Assembly: GCA_017407765.1 (NCBI GenBank)
Contig: JAFQVZ010000062.1
Span: 1-9,801 of the forward strand
Direction of reading: 5' to 3'
DNA: 9,801 nucleotides
Source: Clostridia bacterium
GTDB lineage: Bacteria; Bacillota; Clostridia; Oscillospirales; Butyricicoccaceae
Under the pieces are notes generated by a model. The model did no database searches. It was not told the DNA's origin and worked only from the letters and a program-made list of their open reading frames with translations. This document shows, in pieces, positions 1 to 6,317 of this stretch. Made by a program: the position numbers and the translations under genes. Position 1 is the first letter of the stretch. Each line of letters opens with the position of its first letter.

Positions 1-718
1 CCTTAAGATCAGCCGTGAAACAAACTACTCCAAGGATAAGAACCTGTGGCATCTGAGACATGAGGGACTTGACCTTGAGAACCCTGCAAACGAGCCTCTT
101 TATAATAAGGAAGGCTTCCTTGAGATGGGCGTGTCTCCCGAGCAGGCTCCCGATGTTCCCACATACATCGAGATCGATTTCGAAAAGGGCGTTCCCGTTG
201 CATTCAACGGCGAGAAGATGAAGGCTATCGACGTTATATATAAGCTCAACGAAGTTGGCGGCGCAAACGGCATCGGTCTTCTTGATATCGTAGAGAACCG
301 TCTGGTCGGCATGAAGAGCCGCGGCGTTTACGAGACTCCCGGCGGCGAGATCCTCTATCATGCACACAATGTCCTTGAGACAATCTGCCTTGATAAGGAA
401 ACAGCTCATTATAAGGCTCAGGTAGCTATGAAGCTGGCTGATATCCTCTATAACGGTCAGTGGTTCACACCTCTGCGCGAGGCTATCTCGGCATTTGTCG
501 ACAAGACACAGGAGACAGTCACAGGTAAGGTCAAGCTGAAGCTCTATAAGGGCAACATCATCAATGCCGGCGTAGAGAGCCCCTACAGCCTCTACAACGA
601 GGATCTGGCTTCCTTTGGCGAGTCTGACTATGACCAGACCGATTCCGCAGGCTTTATCAACCTCTGGGGTCTGCCCATCGCAGTTAAGGCTACACTTGAG
701 AAGCACTGGAACAAATAA
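1..718 (+). CDS. argG: Argininosuccinate synthase, C-terminal part (5' end outside window)
   Basis: ArgG joins citrulline and aspartate, using ATP, to make argininosuccinate in the cytoplasm; this is the penultimate step of arginine synthesis. The reading frame is open from base 2 and stops at TAA 716-718, giving 238 residues. That is a bit over half of the usual ~400, so the N-terminal ATP-binding (PP-loop) part lies left of the window. Family blocks visible in order are [15 protein letters not shown] near the edge, [27 protein letters not shown] in the middle (codons around 270-345), and the synthetase/oligomerisation C-terminus ending in LEKHWNK. Codon use is strongly biased (GGC, AAG, CTT, CCC), as in argH and topA, which suggests good expression. 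A GC-rich hairpin follows the stop. argH lies downstream but is separated by a small AT-rich gene. The identification is secure; only the start is missing. Confidence 0.96.
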   Translation, partial: LKISRETNYSKDKNLWHLRHEGLDLENPANEPLYNKEGFLEMGVSPEQAPDVPTYIEIDFEKGVPVAFNGEKMKAIDVIYKLNEVGGANGIGLLDIVENRLVGMKSRGVYETPGGEILYHAHNVLETICLDKETAHYKAQVAMKLADILYNGQWFTPLREAISAFVDKTQETVTGKVKLKLYKGNIINAGVESPYSLYNEDLASFGESDYDQTDSAGFINLWGLPIAVKATLEKHWNK

Positions 719-733
719 AATAAGTATTTTCTG

Positions 734-759
734 CAGGGGCGGTATTGTTGCCGCCCCTG
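734..759 (+). terminator. GC-rich hairpin after argG, probable terminator
   Basis: A perfect 9-bp stem (CAGGGGCGG at 734-742 with CCGCCCCTG at 751-759) encloses an 8-base loop, 15 bases after the argG stop. Flanking ATAAGT (720-725) and ACTTAT (761-766) can extend the stem across an asymmetric internal loop. There is no T-run after the stem, so it is not a textbook intrinsic terminator. It could be a weak terminator, an attenuating structure, or an RNA 3'-end stabiliser that lets some transcription continue into argH. Confidence 0.5.
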
Positions 760-774
760 AACTTATGTTATGAT
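745..774 (+). promoter_or_regulatory. Candidate extended -10 promoter for the 808-1035 gene (and possibly argH)
   Basis: TATGAT at 769-774 is preceded by TGT (766-768), matching the extended -10 pattern TGn-TATAAT. A weak -35 match, TTGTTG (745-750), lies 18 bases upstream, inside the loop of the argG hairpin. Transcription would start near 781. That leaves only about 6 bases before the ATG at 787 but a normal leader before the ATG at 808. The call is by inspection only. Confidence 0.4.
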
Positions 775-795
775 TAGATTAATAACATGGATATT

Positions 796-801
796 AGGGA
801 G
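796..801 (+). promoter_or_regulatory. Ribosome binding site that selects start 808
   Basis: AGGGAG at 796-801 sits about 6 bases before the ATG at 808. The in-frame ATG at 787 has no purine-rich site upstream (preceding bases are TTAGATTAATAAC), so 808 is preferred and the protein is 75 rather than 82 residues. Confidence 0.6.
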
Positions 802-807
802 AATGTC

Positions 808-1035
808 ATGAGAAGTGTAAACGACATTGTAGAGTTCCTTGAAAAACTGGAAGAAAACAATATCTATTTTACACTTAGTAAGAGACGAGATAGTGTATTG
901 GTAACAGTTGCTGTTCCGGGTGAAAGATGGGAAATAGAGTTCATGGCATCCGGAGAAATTGAAATTGAAAAGTTTAAAAGTAATGGAGAAATATACGGCG
1001 AAGAAGAATTGAAATTGCTTTTTGAAAGTTTTTAA
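808..1035 (+). CDS. Small acidic protein of unknown function between argG and argH
   Basis: This encodes 75 residues (82 if translation begins at ATG 787). I cannot assign a function. The sequence suggests an N-terminal helix (RSVNDIVEFLEKLEENN), a beta-rich middle with VPGERWEIEF, the segment GEIEIEKFKSNGEIYGEE, and a short C-terminal helix ending LLFESF. It is glutamate-rich and has no signal peptide, membrane segment or cysteine, so it is probably a small soluble alpha/beta protein. From memory, small proteins with a similar VPGERWE...GEIY pattern turn up near polymorphic-toxin loci, where they may be immunity-like; this is weak inference and no toxin gene is visible here. Base composition is odd: a hand count gives 83 G+C in positions 781-1020 (about 35%), against 36 of 60 in a sample of argH. 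Its Arg codons are AGA and CGA, and GAA far outnumbers GAG, unlike its neighbours, which is consistent with later acquisition. It lies 34 bases before argH with no terminator between, so the two may be co-transcribed. Confidence 0.75.
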   Translation: MRSVNDIVEFLEKLEENNIYFTLSKRRDSVLVTVAVPGERWEIEFMASGEIEIEKFKSNGEIYGEEELKLLFESF

Positions 1036-1049
1036 TTTTGATCTATGTA
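1022..1049 (+). promoter_or_regulatory. Weak candidate promoter just before argH
   Basis: TTGAAA (1022-1027) and TATGTA (1044-1049) are spaced 16 bases apart, overlapping the end of the small gene and preceding the argH start by about 20 bases. This AT-rich stretch would produce such matches by chance easily. It is listed because argH otherwise depends on the promoter near 770 or on readthrough from argG. Confidence 0.2.
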
Positions 1050-1057
1050 GTAATATT

Positions 1058-1063
1058 GGAGGA
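1058..1063 (+). promoter_or_regulatory. Ribosome binding site fixing the argH start
   Basis: GGAGGA at 1058-1063 lies 6 bases before the ATG at 1070. The frame is also open upstream to a TTG at 1022, but that would add 16 residues that do not look like the family and would overlap the small gene. The start at 1070 gives the typical MKLWSGRF beginning. Confidence 0.8.
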
Positions 1064-1069
1064 AATATA

Positions 1070-2452
1070 ATGAAACTTTGGTCGGGAAGATTTGATAAGA
1101 ATACAGACGAGCTGGTCGACCAGCTCAACGCATCCATCACATTTGACAAGCGCTTTTTTAAAGAAGATATAACCGGCAGCATCGCCCACGCCACAATGCT
1201 GGGCGCTCAGGGCATCATCGCAAAGGAAGAGGCCGACAAGATCATCGAGGCACTTAAGGGCATCATGGTCGACATGGAGGCCGGCAAGATCCCCTTCCTC
1301 ATTTCGGATGAGGATATCCACATGTGTGTAGAAGCCGAGCTTACACGCCGCATCGGCGACACCGGCAAGCGCCTGCACACAGCGCGCAGCCGTAACGACC
1401 AGGTGGCGGTTGACTTCCGTATGTATATGAAAAAAGAGGTCCTCGAGATCCGCGCCATGATCCTCAGTCTTATTGAGGTACTGGTAAATATGGCCGAGAA
1501 GAACACCGACACCATCATGCCTGCATACACCCATCTCCAGCGTGCTCAGCCCTCGACATTTGCACACTACATGATGGCCTATGCCAATATGCTCAAGCGC
1601 GATGTGCTTCGCCTTGAGGACGCATACGAGAGAATGGATGAGAACCCCCTTGGCTGCGGCGCGCTCTGCGGCACCACCCATCCCATCGACCGCCGTATGA
1701 CAGCCGATCTGCTGGGCTTTGCGCGTGTGTGCGAAAACAGCCTTGACGGCGTTTCCGACCGTGACTATGTTATCGAGGTCCTTTCGGCGCTGTCGACACT
1801 TATGATGCATCTGTCCCGCTTCTCTGAAGAGATCATCCTCTGGTGCTCCTGGGAGTTCAAGTTCATCGAGCTTGACGATGCATATTCCACAGGCTCGTCC
1901 ATCATGCCTCAGAAGAAGAACCCCGATATTGCCGAGCTGGTAAGAGGCAAGACCGGCCGCGTATACGGCAGCCTTATGGGCTTCCTTACCATTATGAAGG
2001 GCCTTGCCCTGGCATATAACAAGGATATGCAGGAGGACAAGGAGCAGGTGTTTGATGCTATCGACACTGTTAAGGCCTGCCTGCCTGTATTCACAGCTAT
2101 GATCGATACGATGACTGTAAAGCCCGATAATATGTATAAGGCAGCATCCCGCGGCTTTATCAATGCCACCGACTGTGCCGACTATATGGTCAAGAAGGGC
2201 CTGCCCTTCCGCGAGGCATACACAGTAGTCGGCAGGCTGGTAAACCACTGCATTTCCATCGATAAGACCCTCGAGCAGCTCACTCTTGAGGAGTTCAAGG
2301 GCTTTTCCGACATATTTGAAGAAGATGTTTTTGAGGCAATTGATCTTAAGACCTGCGTTGCCATGAGACTTTCGCAGGGCGGCCCCTCCAAGCCCTCGGT
2401 AGATGCCCAGATCGCATCCATCAAAGCATTCCTTGAGAGCAAGGCACAGTAA
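1070..2452 (+). CDS. argH: Argininosuccinate lyase
   Basis: ArgH splits argininosuccinate into arginine and fumarate, the last step of arginine synthesis. It is a cytoplasmic homotetramer of the fumarase/aspartase superfamily. The protein is 460 residues, the normal family length, and begins MKLWSGRF, typical of the family. Conserved blocks are HTARSRNDQV (substrate binding, about residues 100-110), YTHLQRAQP with the family's catalytic-region Thr-His at His155, and the superfamily signature GSSIMPQKKNP at 275-285. The second serine of that signature, Ser277, corresponds to the catalytic serine of the mobile loop in studied homologues. The C-terminus carries QGGPSKPSV. The start at 1070 is fixed by GGAGGA six bases upstream. 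argG lies upstream but is separated by a hairpin and a small unknown gene; a strong terminator follows the stop by 7 bases. No truncation or missing key residue is seen. Confidence 0.97.
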   Translation: MKLWSGRFDKNTDELVDQLNASITFDKRFFKEDITGSIAHATMLGAQGIIAKEEADKIIEALKGIMVDMEAGKIPFLISDEDIHMCVEAELTRRIGDTGKRLHTARSRNDQVAVDFRMYMKKEVLEIRAMILSLIEVLVNMAEKNTDTIMPAYTHLQRAQPSTFAHYMMAYANMLKRDVLRLEDAYERMDENPLGCGALCGTTHPIDRRMTADLLGFARVCENSLDGVSDRDYVIEVLSALSTLMMHLSRFSEEIILWCSWEFKFIELDDAYSTGSSIMPQKKNPDIAELVRGKTGRVYGSLMGFLTIMKGLALAYNKDMQEDKEQVFDAIDTVKACLPVFTAMIDTMTVKPDNMYKAASRGFINATDCADYMVKKGLPFREAYTVVGRLVNHCISIDKTLEQLTLEEFKGFSDIFEEDVFEAIDLKTCVAMRLSQGGPSKPSVDAQIASIKAFLESKAQ

Positions 2453-2459
2453 AAATAAC

Positions 2460-2500
2460 AACAGCCATGCCGAATATTTTTCGACATGGCTGTTCTTTTT
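2460..2500 (+). terminator. Intrinsic terminator after argH
   Basis: A perfect 10-bp arm AACAGCCATG (2460-2469) pairs with CATGGCTGTT (2485-2494). The inner part can add C-G, G-C and two A-T pairs (2471-2474 with 2480-2483) after one mismatch. TTCTTTTT follows at 2493-2500. The A-rich bases just before the stem (2451-2458) would give a U-rich tail on the opposite strand, so it may also work in reverse. Confidence 0.9.
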
Positions 2501-2510
2501 ATACTTCCTA

Positions 2511-2519
2511 TGGTATAAT
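2511..2519 (+). promoter_or_regulatory. Extended -10 promoter for the M55 peptidase gene
   Basis: TGG followed by TATAAT (2514-2519) is a perfect extended -10 element, placed 42 bases before the ATG at 2562. No good -35 is visible: the position 17 bases upstream (2491-2496) lies in the argH terminator arm and reads TGTTCT. An extended -10 can work without a strong -35, so this is the best candidate start site, giving a leader of roughly 35 bases. Confidence 0.65.
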
Positions 2520-2561
2520 TATGTCAGGTGGATATAAAAACAAGAAAGGACCTGATCTTTT

Positions 2562-3389
2562 ATGAAAAAAGCATTTATTTCGGCTGATATCGAAGGCATG
2601 GAAGGCAACGTATCCCGCATGCAGTCCAACCGCGGCAACCCCGACTATCCTCTGGCACGCAAGCGTCTTGCTGAGGATGTGAATGCCGCCATCCGCGCCT
2701 GCTTCGACTCGGGTTATGACGAAGTATATGTATGCGACGGACATGGCGACATGGAAAACCTCATCATCGAGGATATGGACCCCAGATGCAAGCTGATCTC
2801 GGGCGCTATGCGCAGCAGCCTGCAGATGGAGGGCATCGATTCCAGCTTTGATGCATACATCTCCTTTGGCCATGCCGGTGCCGGCCTGACCATCGGCGGC
2901 GTTATCGACCACTGCTATAACGGCGGCAAGATCTATAACCTTCGTTTTAACGGCGTTACAATGAACACCGAAACAGTAGCCAACGGCCTTGTAGCCGGCT
3001 TCTATGGCGTACCTCTGGTTGCCTGCATCGGTGATAAGGCTCTGGCGGAAGAGTGCAAGGCATTTGTTCCCAATATGGAAGCGGTCGTCGTCAAGGAAGG
3101 CCGCAGCCGTTTCTCGGCCGTTTCGGTACATCCCACAGTTGCACGCGAGATGATCTATAACGGCGTAAAGGCAGCTCTTGCGCGCATCGATGAGATCAAG
3201 CCCATCGAGTGCCCCAACCCCCTTACAATGGAGATCGATTTCAAGGATTCCAATATGGCCGACACAGCTTCGCTGGTTCCCGGTGTTGTGCGTCTGTCGC
3301 CCAGAACGGTTTCCTTCACAAGTGATCCCGAGACTGTTTTCAAGGTTCATGAACTGCTCTTCTACCGTGTAGTCGACGTTCTGGCATAA
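2562..3389 (+). CDS. M55-family zinc D-aminopeptidase (DppA-like)
   Basis: This is a cytoplasmic metallopeptidase of the DppA family, whose studied member in Bacillus subtilis is a self-compartmentalising decamer that removes N-terminal D-amino acids such as D-Ala from short peptides. The protein is 275 residues, almost the length of B. subtilis DppA. The zinc ligands fall where expected: Asp9 and Glu11 in SADIEGMEG, His61 in DGHGDMENL, His104 in SFGHAGAG and Glu137 in NTETVANGL. His117 (VIDHCYN) matches the histidine proposed to be catalytic. The rest (AGFYGVPLV, VSVHPTVAREMI) follows the family. It has no signal peptide. AAAGGA is 11 bases before the ATG, slightly long. Unlike B. subtilis dppA it is not followed by dipeptide transporter genes; it stands alone between two terminators. 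It probably recycles D-Ala peptides from cell-wall turnover or the environment. The exact substrate is inferred from the family. Confidence 0.9.
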   Translation: MKKAFISADIEGMEGNVSRMQSNRGNPDYPLARKRLAEDVNAAIRACFDSGYDEVYVCDGHGDMENLIIEDMDPRCKLISGAMRSSLQMEGIDSSFDAYISFGHAGAGLTIGGVIDHCYNGGKIYNLRFNGVTMNTETVANGLVAGFYGVPLVACIGDKALAEECKAFVPNMEAVVVKEGRSRFSAVSVHPTVAREMIYNGVKAALARIDEIKPIECPNPLTMEIDFKDSNMADTASLVPGVVRLSPRTVSFTSDPETVFKVHELLFYRVVDVLA

Positions 3390-3395
3390 AACTTT

Positions 3396-3433
3396 AATCC
3401 CACAGGATAAGCTTAGATCCTGTGGGATTTTTT
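3396..3433 (+). terminator. Strong intrinsic terminator after the M55 peptidase gene
   Basis: A perfect 13-bp stem, AATCCCACAGGAT (3396-3408) with ATCCTGTGGGATT (3417-3429), encloses an 8-base loop and runs into six T residues (3428-3433). It begins 6 bases after the stop codon. This is the clearest terminator in the window. Confidence 0.95.
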
Positions 3434-3450
3434 CACGTTATTTGGGAAAC

Positions 3451-3479
3451 TTGCATCTTGAAAAATCCTGTGATATACT
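3451..3479 (+). promoter_or_regulatory. Promoter of the ktrB-ktrA-methyltransferase-dprA-topA run
   Basis: TTGCAT (3451-3456) and TATACT (3474-3479) are separated by exactly 17 bases, with TGA (3471-3473) forming an extended -10. Transcription would begin near 3486, about 40 bases before the ktrB ATG. It is the only good promoter seen before five closely packed genes. The leader is far too short for a c-di-AMP (ydaO-type) riboswitch, which precedes some ktr genes in other Firmicutes. Confidence 0.65.
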
Positions 3480-3526
3480 TGCCAATGAAGTAATTTAACC
3501 TTTTTTTAATACCTTTTTATTTAATA

Positions 3527-4900
3527 ATGAAACTTGTAGATAATATAAAACAGAATAAGCTCGGGTCGATCGGCAGAGTTAAAACGATCACGCTTGCTTT
3601 TTTGGCGGTGGTGTCAGTGGGAACATTTTTGCTTATGCTTCCTGCTGCAAAAGAGGGGGAAGGCGCGGCTGACCTCCTTACAGCACTCTTTACGGCCACA
3701 TCGGCCACTTGTGTCACAGGACTTTCGGTGGTGGATACCGCTACTTATTGGAGCTTCTGGGGAAGGCTTATAATCCTTGCTCTTATCCAGATAGGCGGAC
3801 TTGGAGTTATGATGCTCGGAGCAAGTGTTGCTCTGGTGGTTGGCAGAAGGATCAGCATGGGCCAGAGGCTGCTTCTGAGCACATCCCTTAATCTTGACGA
3901 GACGGGGGGAATAGTTCGCTTCGCATTGCTCATAATCAAGGGAACTTTTGCCTTTGAAGGCATCGGAGCGCTGTTGCTGACGGCTTGTTTTATGCCTGAG
4001 TTTGGTTTCTGGGGTGCTTTGGAGAGGGGAATATTCGTTTCGATATCGGCTTTCTGCAATGCGGGGTTTGATAATCTGGGGCTTGGAGGCGAGTTTGCTT
4101 CCATTATACCTTATAAGAATAATATTCCTGTCCTTCTTATAATTGCCTGCCTTATCGTTGTAGGCGGAATTGGATTTTATGTATGGAACGAACTCAATGA
4201 GGTCAGGCTCGGGAAACGAAGAACAAGTCAGCTGTCGCTTCACACCAAGCTGGTGCTTTCAACAACTGTAATGCTTCTTTTGGGTGGAACTGCGGTGTTT
4301 TTCATTACCGAGTTTCGCGGCGATGCTATGGAGGGCGGAGTGATATCCCGTCTTGCACAGTCGTTTTTTCAGTCGGTTACAGTCAGAACGGCAGGATTTG
4401 ATCATATTGGCCAGGGCGAGCTGACCTCGGCATCAAGGGCCGTTTCAATGGTGCTTATGTTTATCGGAGGCTCGCCCGGATCGGTAGCCGGCGGAATTAA
4501 GACAACGACATTTACCGTTCTGGCGCTTTCGGCAGTGAGTGCCCTTAAGGGACGAAAAAGAATTGAGGTTTTTGGCAGATCGATTTCCGAAAAAGCGGTG
4601 TCTGATGCAATGAGCTTGTTTTTCCTTGCGGCTCTTTCATCTTTTGTCGGCGCGCTTGTGATCTCGATGCTGGAAGGGATCGTGTTTGAGGCTGCGCTGT
4701 TTGAATGTATTTCGGCAATTGCCACTGTCGGGCTCAGCATGGGGCTTACCCCGATGTTTGGAACGGCATCAAAGATCCTGTTGGTCGTTCTGATGTTTTT
4801 GGGCAGAGTTGGCATAATTACAGTCGGAATGACGGCGCTTATGAGAAGTACGCCCGATGAGAGCATAAAGCTTCCTGAGGGTAAAGTTATCATTGGATAG
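3527..4900 (+). CDS. ktrB: Potassium uptake channel subunit KtrB (TrkH/KtrB family)
   Basis: KtrB is the membrane subunit of a Na+-dependent K+ uptake system. It dimerises and sits on a ring of KtrA. The protein is 457 residues, closer to KtrB than to the longer TrkH. The four pore-loop repeats are visible with their filter sequences: TCVTGL at 61-66, CNAGF at 177-181, VRTAGF at 286-291 and ATVGLS at 399-404. Each is flanked by hydrophobic membrane helices, giving the four M1-P-M2 repeats. GGSPGSVAGGIKTTT (314-328) and the late FLGRVGIITV are further family blocks. The start at 3527 is the first ATG after an in-frame stop at 3491-3493 and gives the usual short basic N-terminus. It is odd in having no Shine-Dalgarno sequence; the preceding bases are T-rich. 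Its stop overlaps the ribosome binding site of ktrA, so translation of the two is probably coupled. Codon use is less biased than in argH or topA. Confidence 0.95.
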   Translation: MKLVDNIKQNKLGSIGRVKTITLAFLAVVSVGTFLLMLPAAKEGEGAADLLTALFTATSATCVTGLSVVDTATYWSFWGRLIILALIQIGGLGVMMLGASVALVVGRRISMGQRLLLSTSLNLDETGGIVRFALLIIKGTFAFEGIGALLLTACFMPEFGFWGALERGIFVSISAFCNAGFDNLGLGGEFASIIPYKNNIPVLLIIACLIVVGGIGFYVWNELNEVRLGKRRTSQLSLHTKLVLSTTVMLLLGGTAVFFITEFRGDAMEGGVISRLAQSFFQSVTVRTAGFDHIGQGELTSASRAVSMVLMFIGGSPGSVAGGIKTTTFTVLALSAVSALKGRKRIEVFGRSISEKAVSDAMSLFFLAALSSFVGALVISMLEGIVFEAALFECISAIATVGLSMGLTPMFGTASKILLVVLMFLGRVGIITVGMTALMRSTPDESIKLPEGKVIIG

Positions 4901-4903
4901 GAG
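4899..4903 (+). promoter_or_regulatory. Ribosome binding site of ktrA overlapping the ktrB stop
   Basis: AGGAG (4899-4903) shares two bases with the ktrB stop codon TAG (4898-4900) and is 6 bases before the ktrA ATG. Ribosomes finishing ktrB would clear this site, which favours coupled synthesis of the two subunits. Confidence 0.7.
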
Positions 4904-4909
4904 AAATAT

Positions 4910-5557
4910 ATGAAAAGCTTCGTAGTTATCGGCCTTGGAAGGTTTGGGTCGGCATTGGCGAGAGAACTTTCGGTTCTCGGCAATGAGGTCATAGCGGTTG
5001 ACCGAAGCGAGCATCAGGTTAATGCTGTGGCCGACGAGGTCACCCATGCAATGACTGCGGATATTCACGATGAGAATGTCCTCAGGCGTATCGGAGTCGC
5101 CGAGTGCGATTGCGCCATTGTTGCTTTTGCCAGCGATATTCAGAGCAACATTCTGGTCACACTTCTGCTGAAGGATCTTGGTGTCAAGAAAGTGATCGCA
5201 AAGGCAAGCAATGCAATGCATGTTAGGGTACTTCAGAAGATCGGTGCCGATCAGATAGTATTTCCCGAAGCAGACATGGGCAAGAGAATGGCGAGAATAC
5301 TTTCTTCCGGCAGGATGCTTGATTATATCGACATAGGCGGAGAGTATAAGGTGGCTGAGGTCAGATGTCCTGCACATTGGGCGGGCAGGAAGCTTAGAGA
5401 GCTTGATCTTAGAACGAAATATAATATTAATGTGCTTTTGATCAAAAATAATGATAGGCTTATAAATCCAAGCGCCGACTATGTTATTGAGAAGAATGAT
5501 GTGGCAGTGATCATGGGCCTTGAGAACGATGTGTGGGTGGTAAGCAATGAAAAATAA
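4910..5557 (+). CDS. ktrA: Potassium uptake regulatory subunit KtrA (RCK domain protein)
   Basis: KtrA is the cytoplasmic ring-forming subunit that gates KtrB in response to ATP/ADP; in several Firmicutes its C-terminal domain also binds c-di-AMP, which reduces K+ uptake. The protein is 215 residues, i.e. one RCK unit, whereas TrkA has two. The N-terminal Rossmann (RCK_N) domain spans about 1-130, with the nucleotide loop GLGRFG at 8-13 and the ribose-binding acidic residue Asp31 at the end of the second strand (VIAVDRSE). VFPEADMG (117-124) matches the conserved segment linking the domain to its helix. The RCK_C domain covers about 140-212 (KVAEVRCPAHWAGRKLRELDL...). It follows ktrB by 9 bases and overlaps the next gene by 11. 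c-di-AMP control here is inferred from the family only. Confidence 0.94.
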   Translation: MKSFVVIGLGRFGSALARELSVLGNEVIAVDRSEHQVNAVADEVTHAMTADIHDENVLRRIGVAECDCAIVAFASDIQSNILVTLLLKDLGVKKVIAKASNAMHVRVLQKIGADQIVFPEADMGKRMARILSSGRMLDYIDIGGEYKVAEVRCPAHWAGRKLRELDLRTKYNINVLLIKNNDRLINPSADYVIEKNDVAVIMGLENDVWVVSNEK

Positions 5558-6299
5558 GATCACATCAAGAGACAATCCCATAATCAAAGAGACGGCAAAG
5601 CTGCTTAAGAGCAGGGAGGAACGCCGCAATGCAGGGATGTTCCTCTGCGAAGGCGCCGTCATGCTGAACGAGGCTGTAAAGGGCGGCGCTCATATCGGCC
5701 GGGTTTTTGTCCGAGAGGGAACAGAACTGCCCGTTATCCCTGATGGGGCGGAGATATACGAGGTCCCGTCATCGGTCCTTGAAAAGATAAGTGATGTCAA
5801 GACTCCTCAGGGAATCGTGTTCACATGCAGCATGGCCAAAGGCGGAAGCCTTAAGGGAAGGCGCATCATCGCCCTTGAAAATGTTGCCGACCCCGGCAAT
5901 ATCGGCACGGTGGTAAGAACTGCCGAGGCATTTGGCATAGACACAGTCGCGTTTGTGGGCAGCTGTGCCGATCTGTATTCGCCCAAGACGGTCAGGTCCA
6001 CTATGGGATCGGTGTTCAGGGTCAATGTTTGTTTCCTGACGCTGGATCAGCTTATGGAAGAGGCAAAGCGCCTTGGCCTGCCCGTGTATGCCGCTGCCCT
6101 CAGCGACAAGGCTGTCGAGATAGGCTCGGTTATGCCCGGGGATGCTGTCGTAATGATCGGCAATGAGGCGAACGGACTTTCGCAGGATGCCCTTGACAAG
6201 TGCGGCAAACATGTTATCATACCGATTAATGGCATTCAATCGCTCAATGCTGCCGTTGCGGCATCGGTATTTATGTATGAAATGTCGAAAGACAGATAA
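5547..6299 (+). CDS. SpoU/TrmH-family RNA 2'-O-methyltransferase
   Basis: This is a SPOUT-class enzyme expected to transfer a methyl group from S-adenosylmethionine to a ribose 2'-OH in rRNA or tRNA. The protein is 250 residues. The N-terminal part (about 26-95, from MFLCEGAVMLNEA) looks like the L30e-like substrate-binding domain. The catalytic knot domain has all three family motifs: NVADPGNIGTVVRTAEAFG at 112-130 (Asn112 and Arg124 are key positions), MIGNEANGL at 203-211, and IPINGIQSLNAAVA at 225-238. The size and domain order resemble B. subtilis YsgA, a paralogue of RlmB/TrmH. The target nucleotide cannot be read from the sequence, so no symbol is given. The ATG lies inside the end of ktrA (11-base overlap), with GGTGG at 5537-5541 as a likely ribosome binding site, so translation is probably coupled to ktrA. 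In many Firmicutes the homologue sits beside pheST; here it sits between ktrA and dprA. Confidence 0.93.
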   Translation: MKNKITSRDNPIIKETAKLLKSREERRNAGMFLCEGAVMLNEAVKGGAHIGRVFVREGTELPVIPDGAEIYEVPSSVLEKISDVKTPQGIVFTCSMAKGGSLKGRRIIALENVADPGNIGTVVRTAEAFGIDTVAFVGSCADLYSPKTVRSTMGSVFRVNVCFLTLDQLMEEAKRLGLPVYAAALSDKAVEIGSVMPGDAVVMIGNEANGLSQDALDKCGKHVIIPINGIQSLNAAVAASVFMYEMSKDR

Positions 6300-6317
6300 A
6301 AAAGACAGGTGTAAAAG

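Noticed and set aside
787..807. Start of the small gene at ATG 787 (82 residues)
   Set aside because: No ribosome binding site precedes it and the likely transcription start is about 6 bases upstream; ATG 808 has AGGGAG at good spacing.
1043..2461. 472-codon open frame on the minus strand opposite argH
   Set aside because: Same cause: register-aligned shadow of a codon-biased gene. The product has no recognisable family motif.
2508..3350. 280-codon minus-strand open frame opposite the M55 peptidase gene
   Set aside because: Shadow of a gene whose zinc ligands and length match its family; the antisense frame has no motif and reads through terminator sequence.
3401..3472. ATCCTGTG present both in the terminator arm (3417-3424) and in the ktrB promoter spacer (3465-3472), hinting at alternative pairing
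   Set aside because: The second copy lies upstream of the likely ktrB start site and beyond the terminator, so few transcripts would contain both. An 8-base match is easily chance.
3434..3526. Possible c-di-AMP (ydaO-type) riboswitch before ktrB
   Set aside because: Only about 93 bases separate the terminator from the ATG and about half of these lie upstream of the likely start site. That is too short for this class, and no conserved pairing was found.
4769..5662. 297-codon minus-strand open frame opposite ktrA
   Set aside because: It spans the ktrB-ktrA junction and the methyltransferase start, and the product has no recognisable domain; the sense genes are clear.
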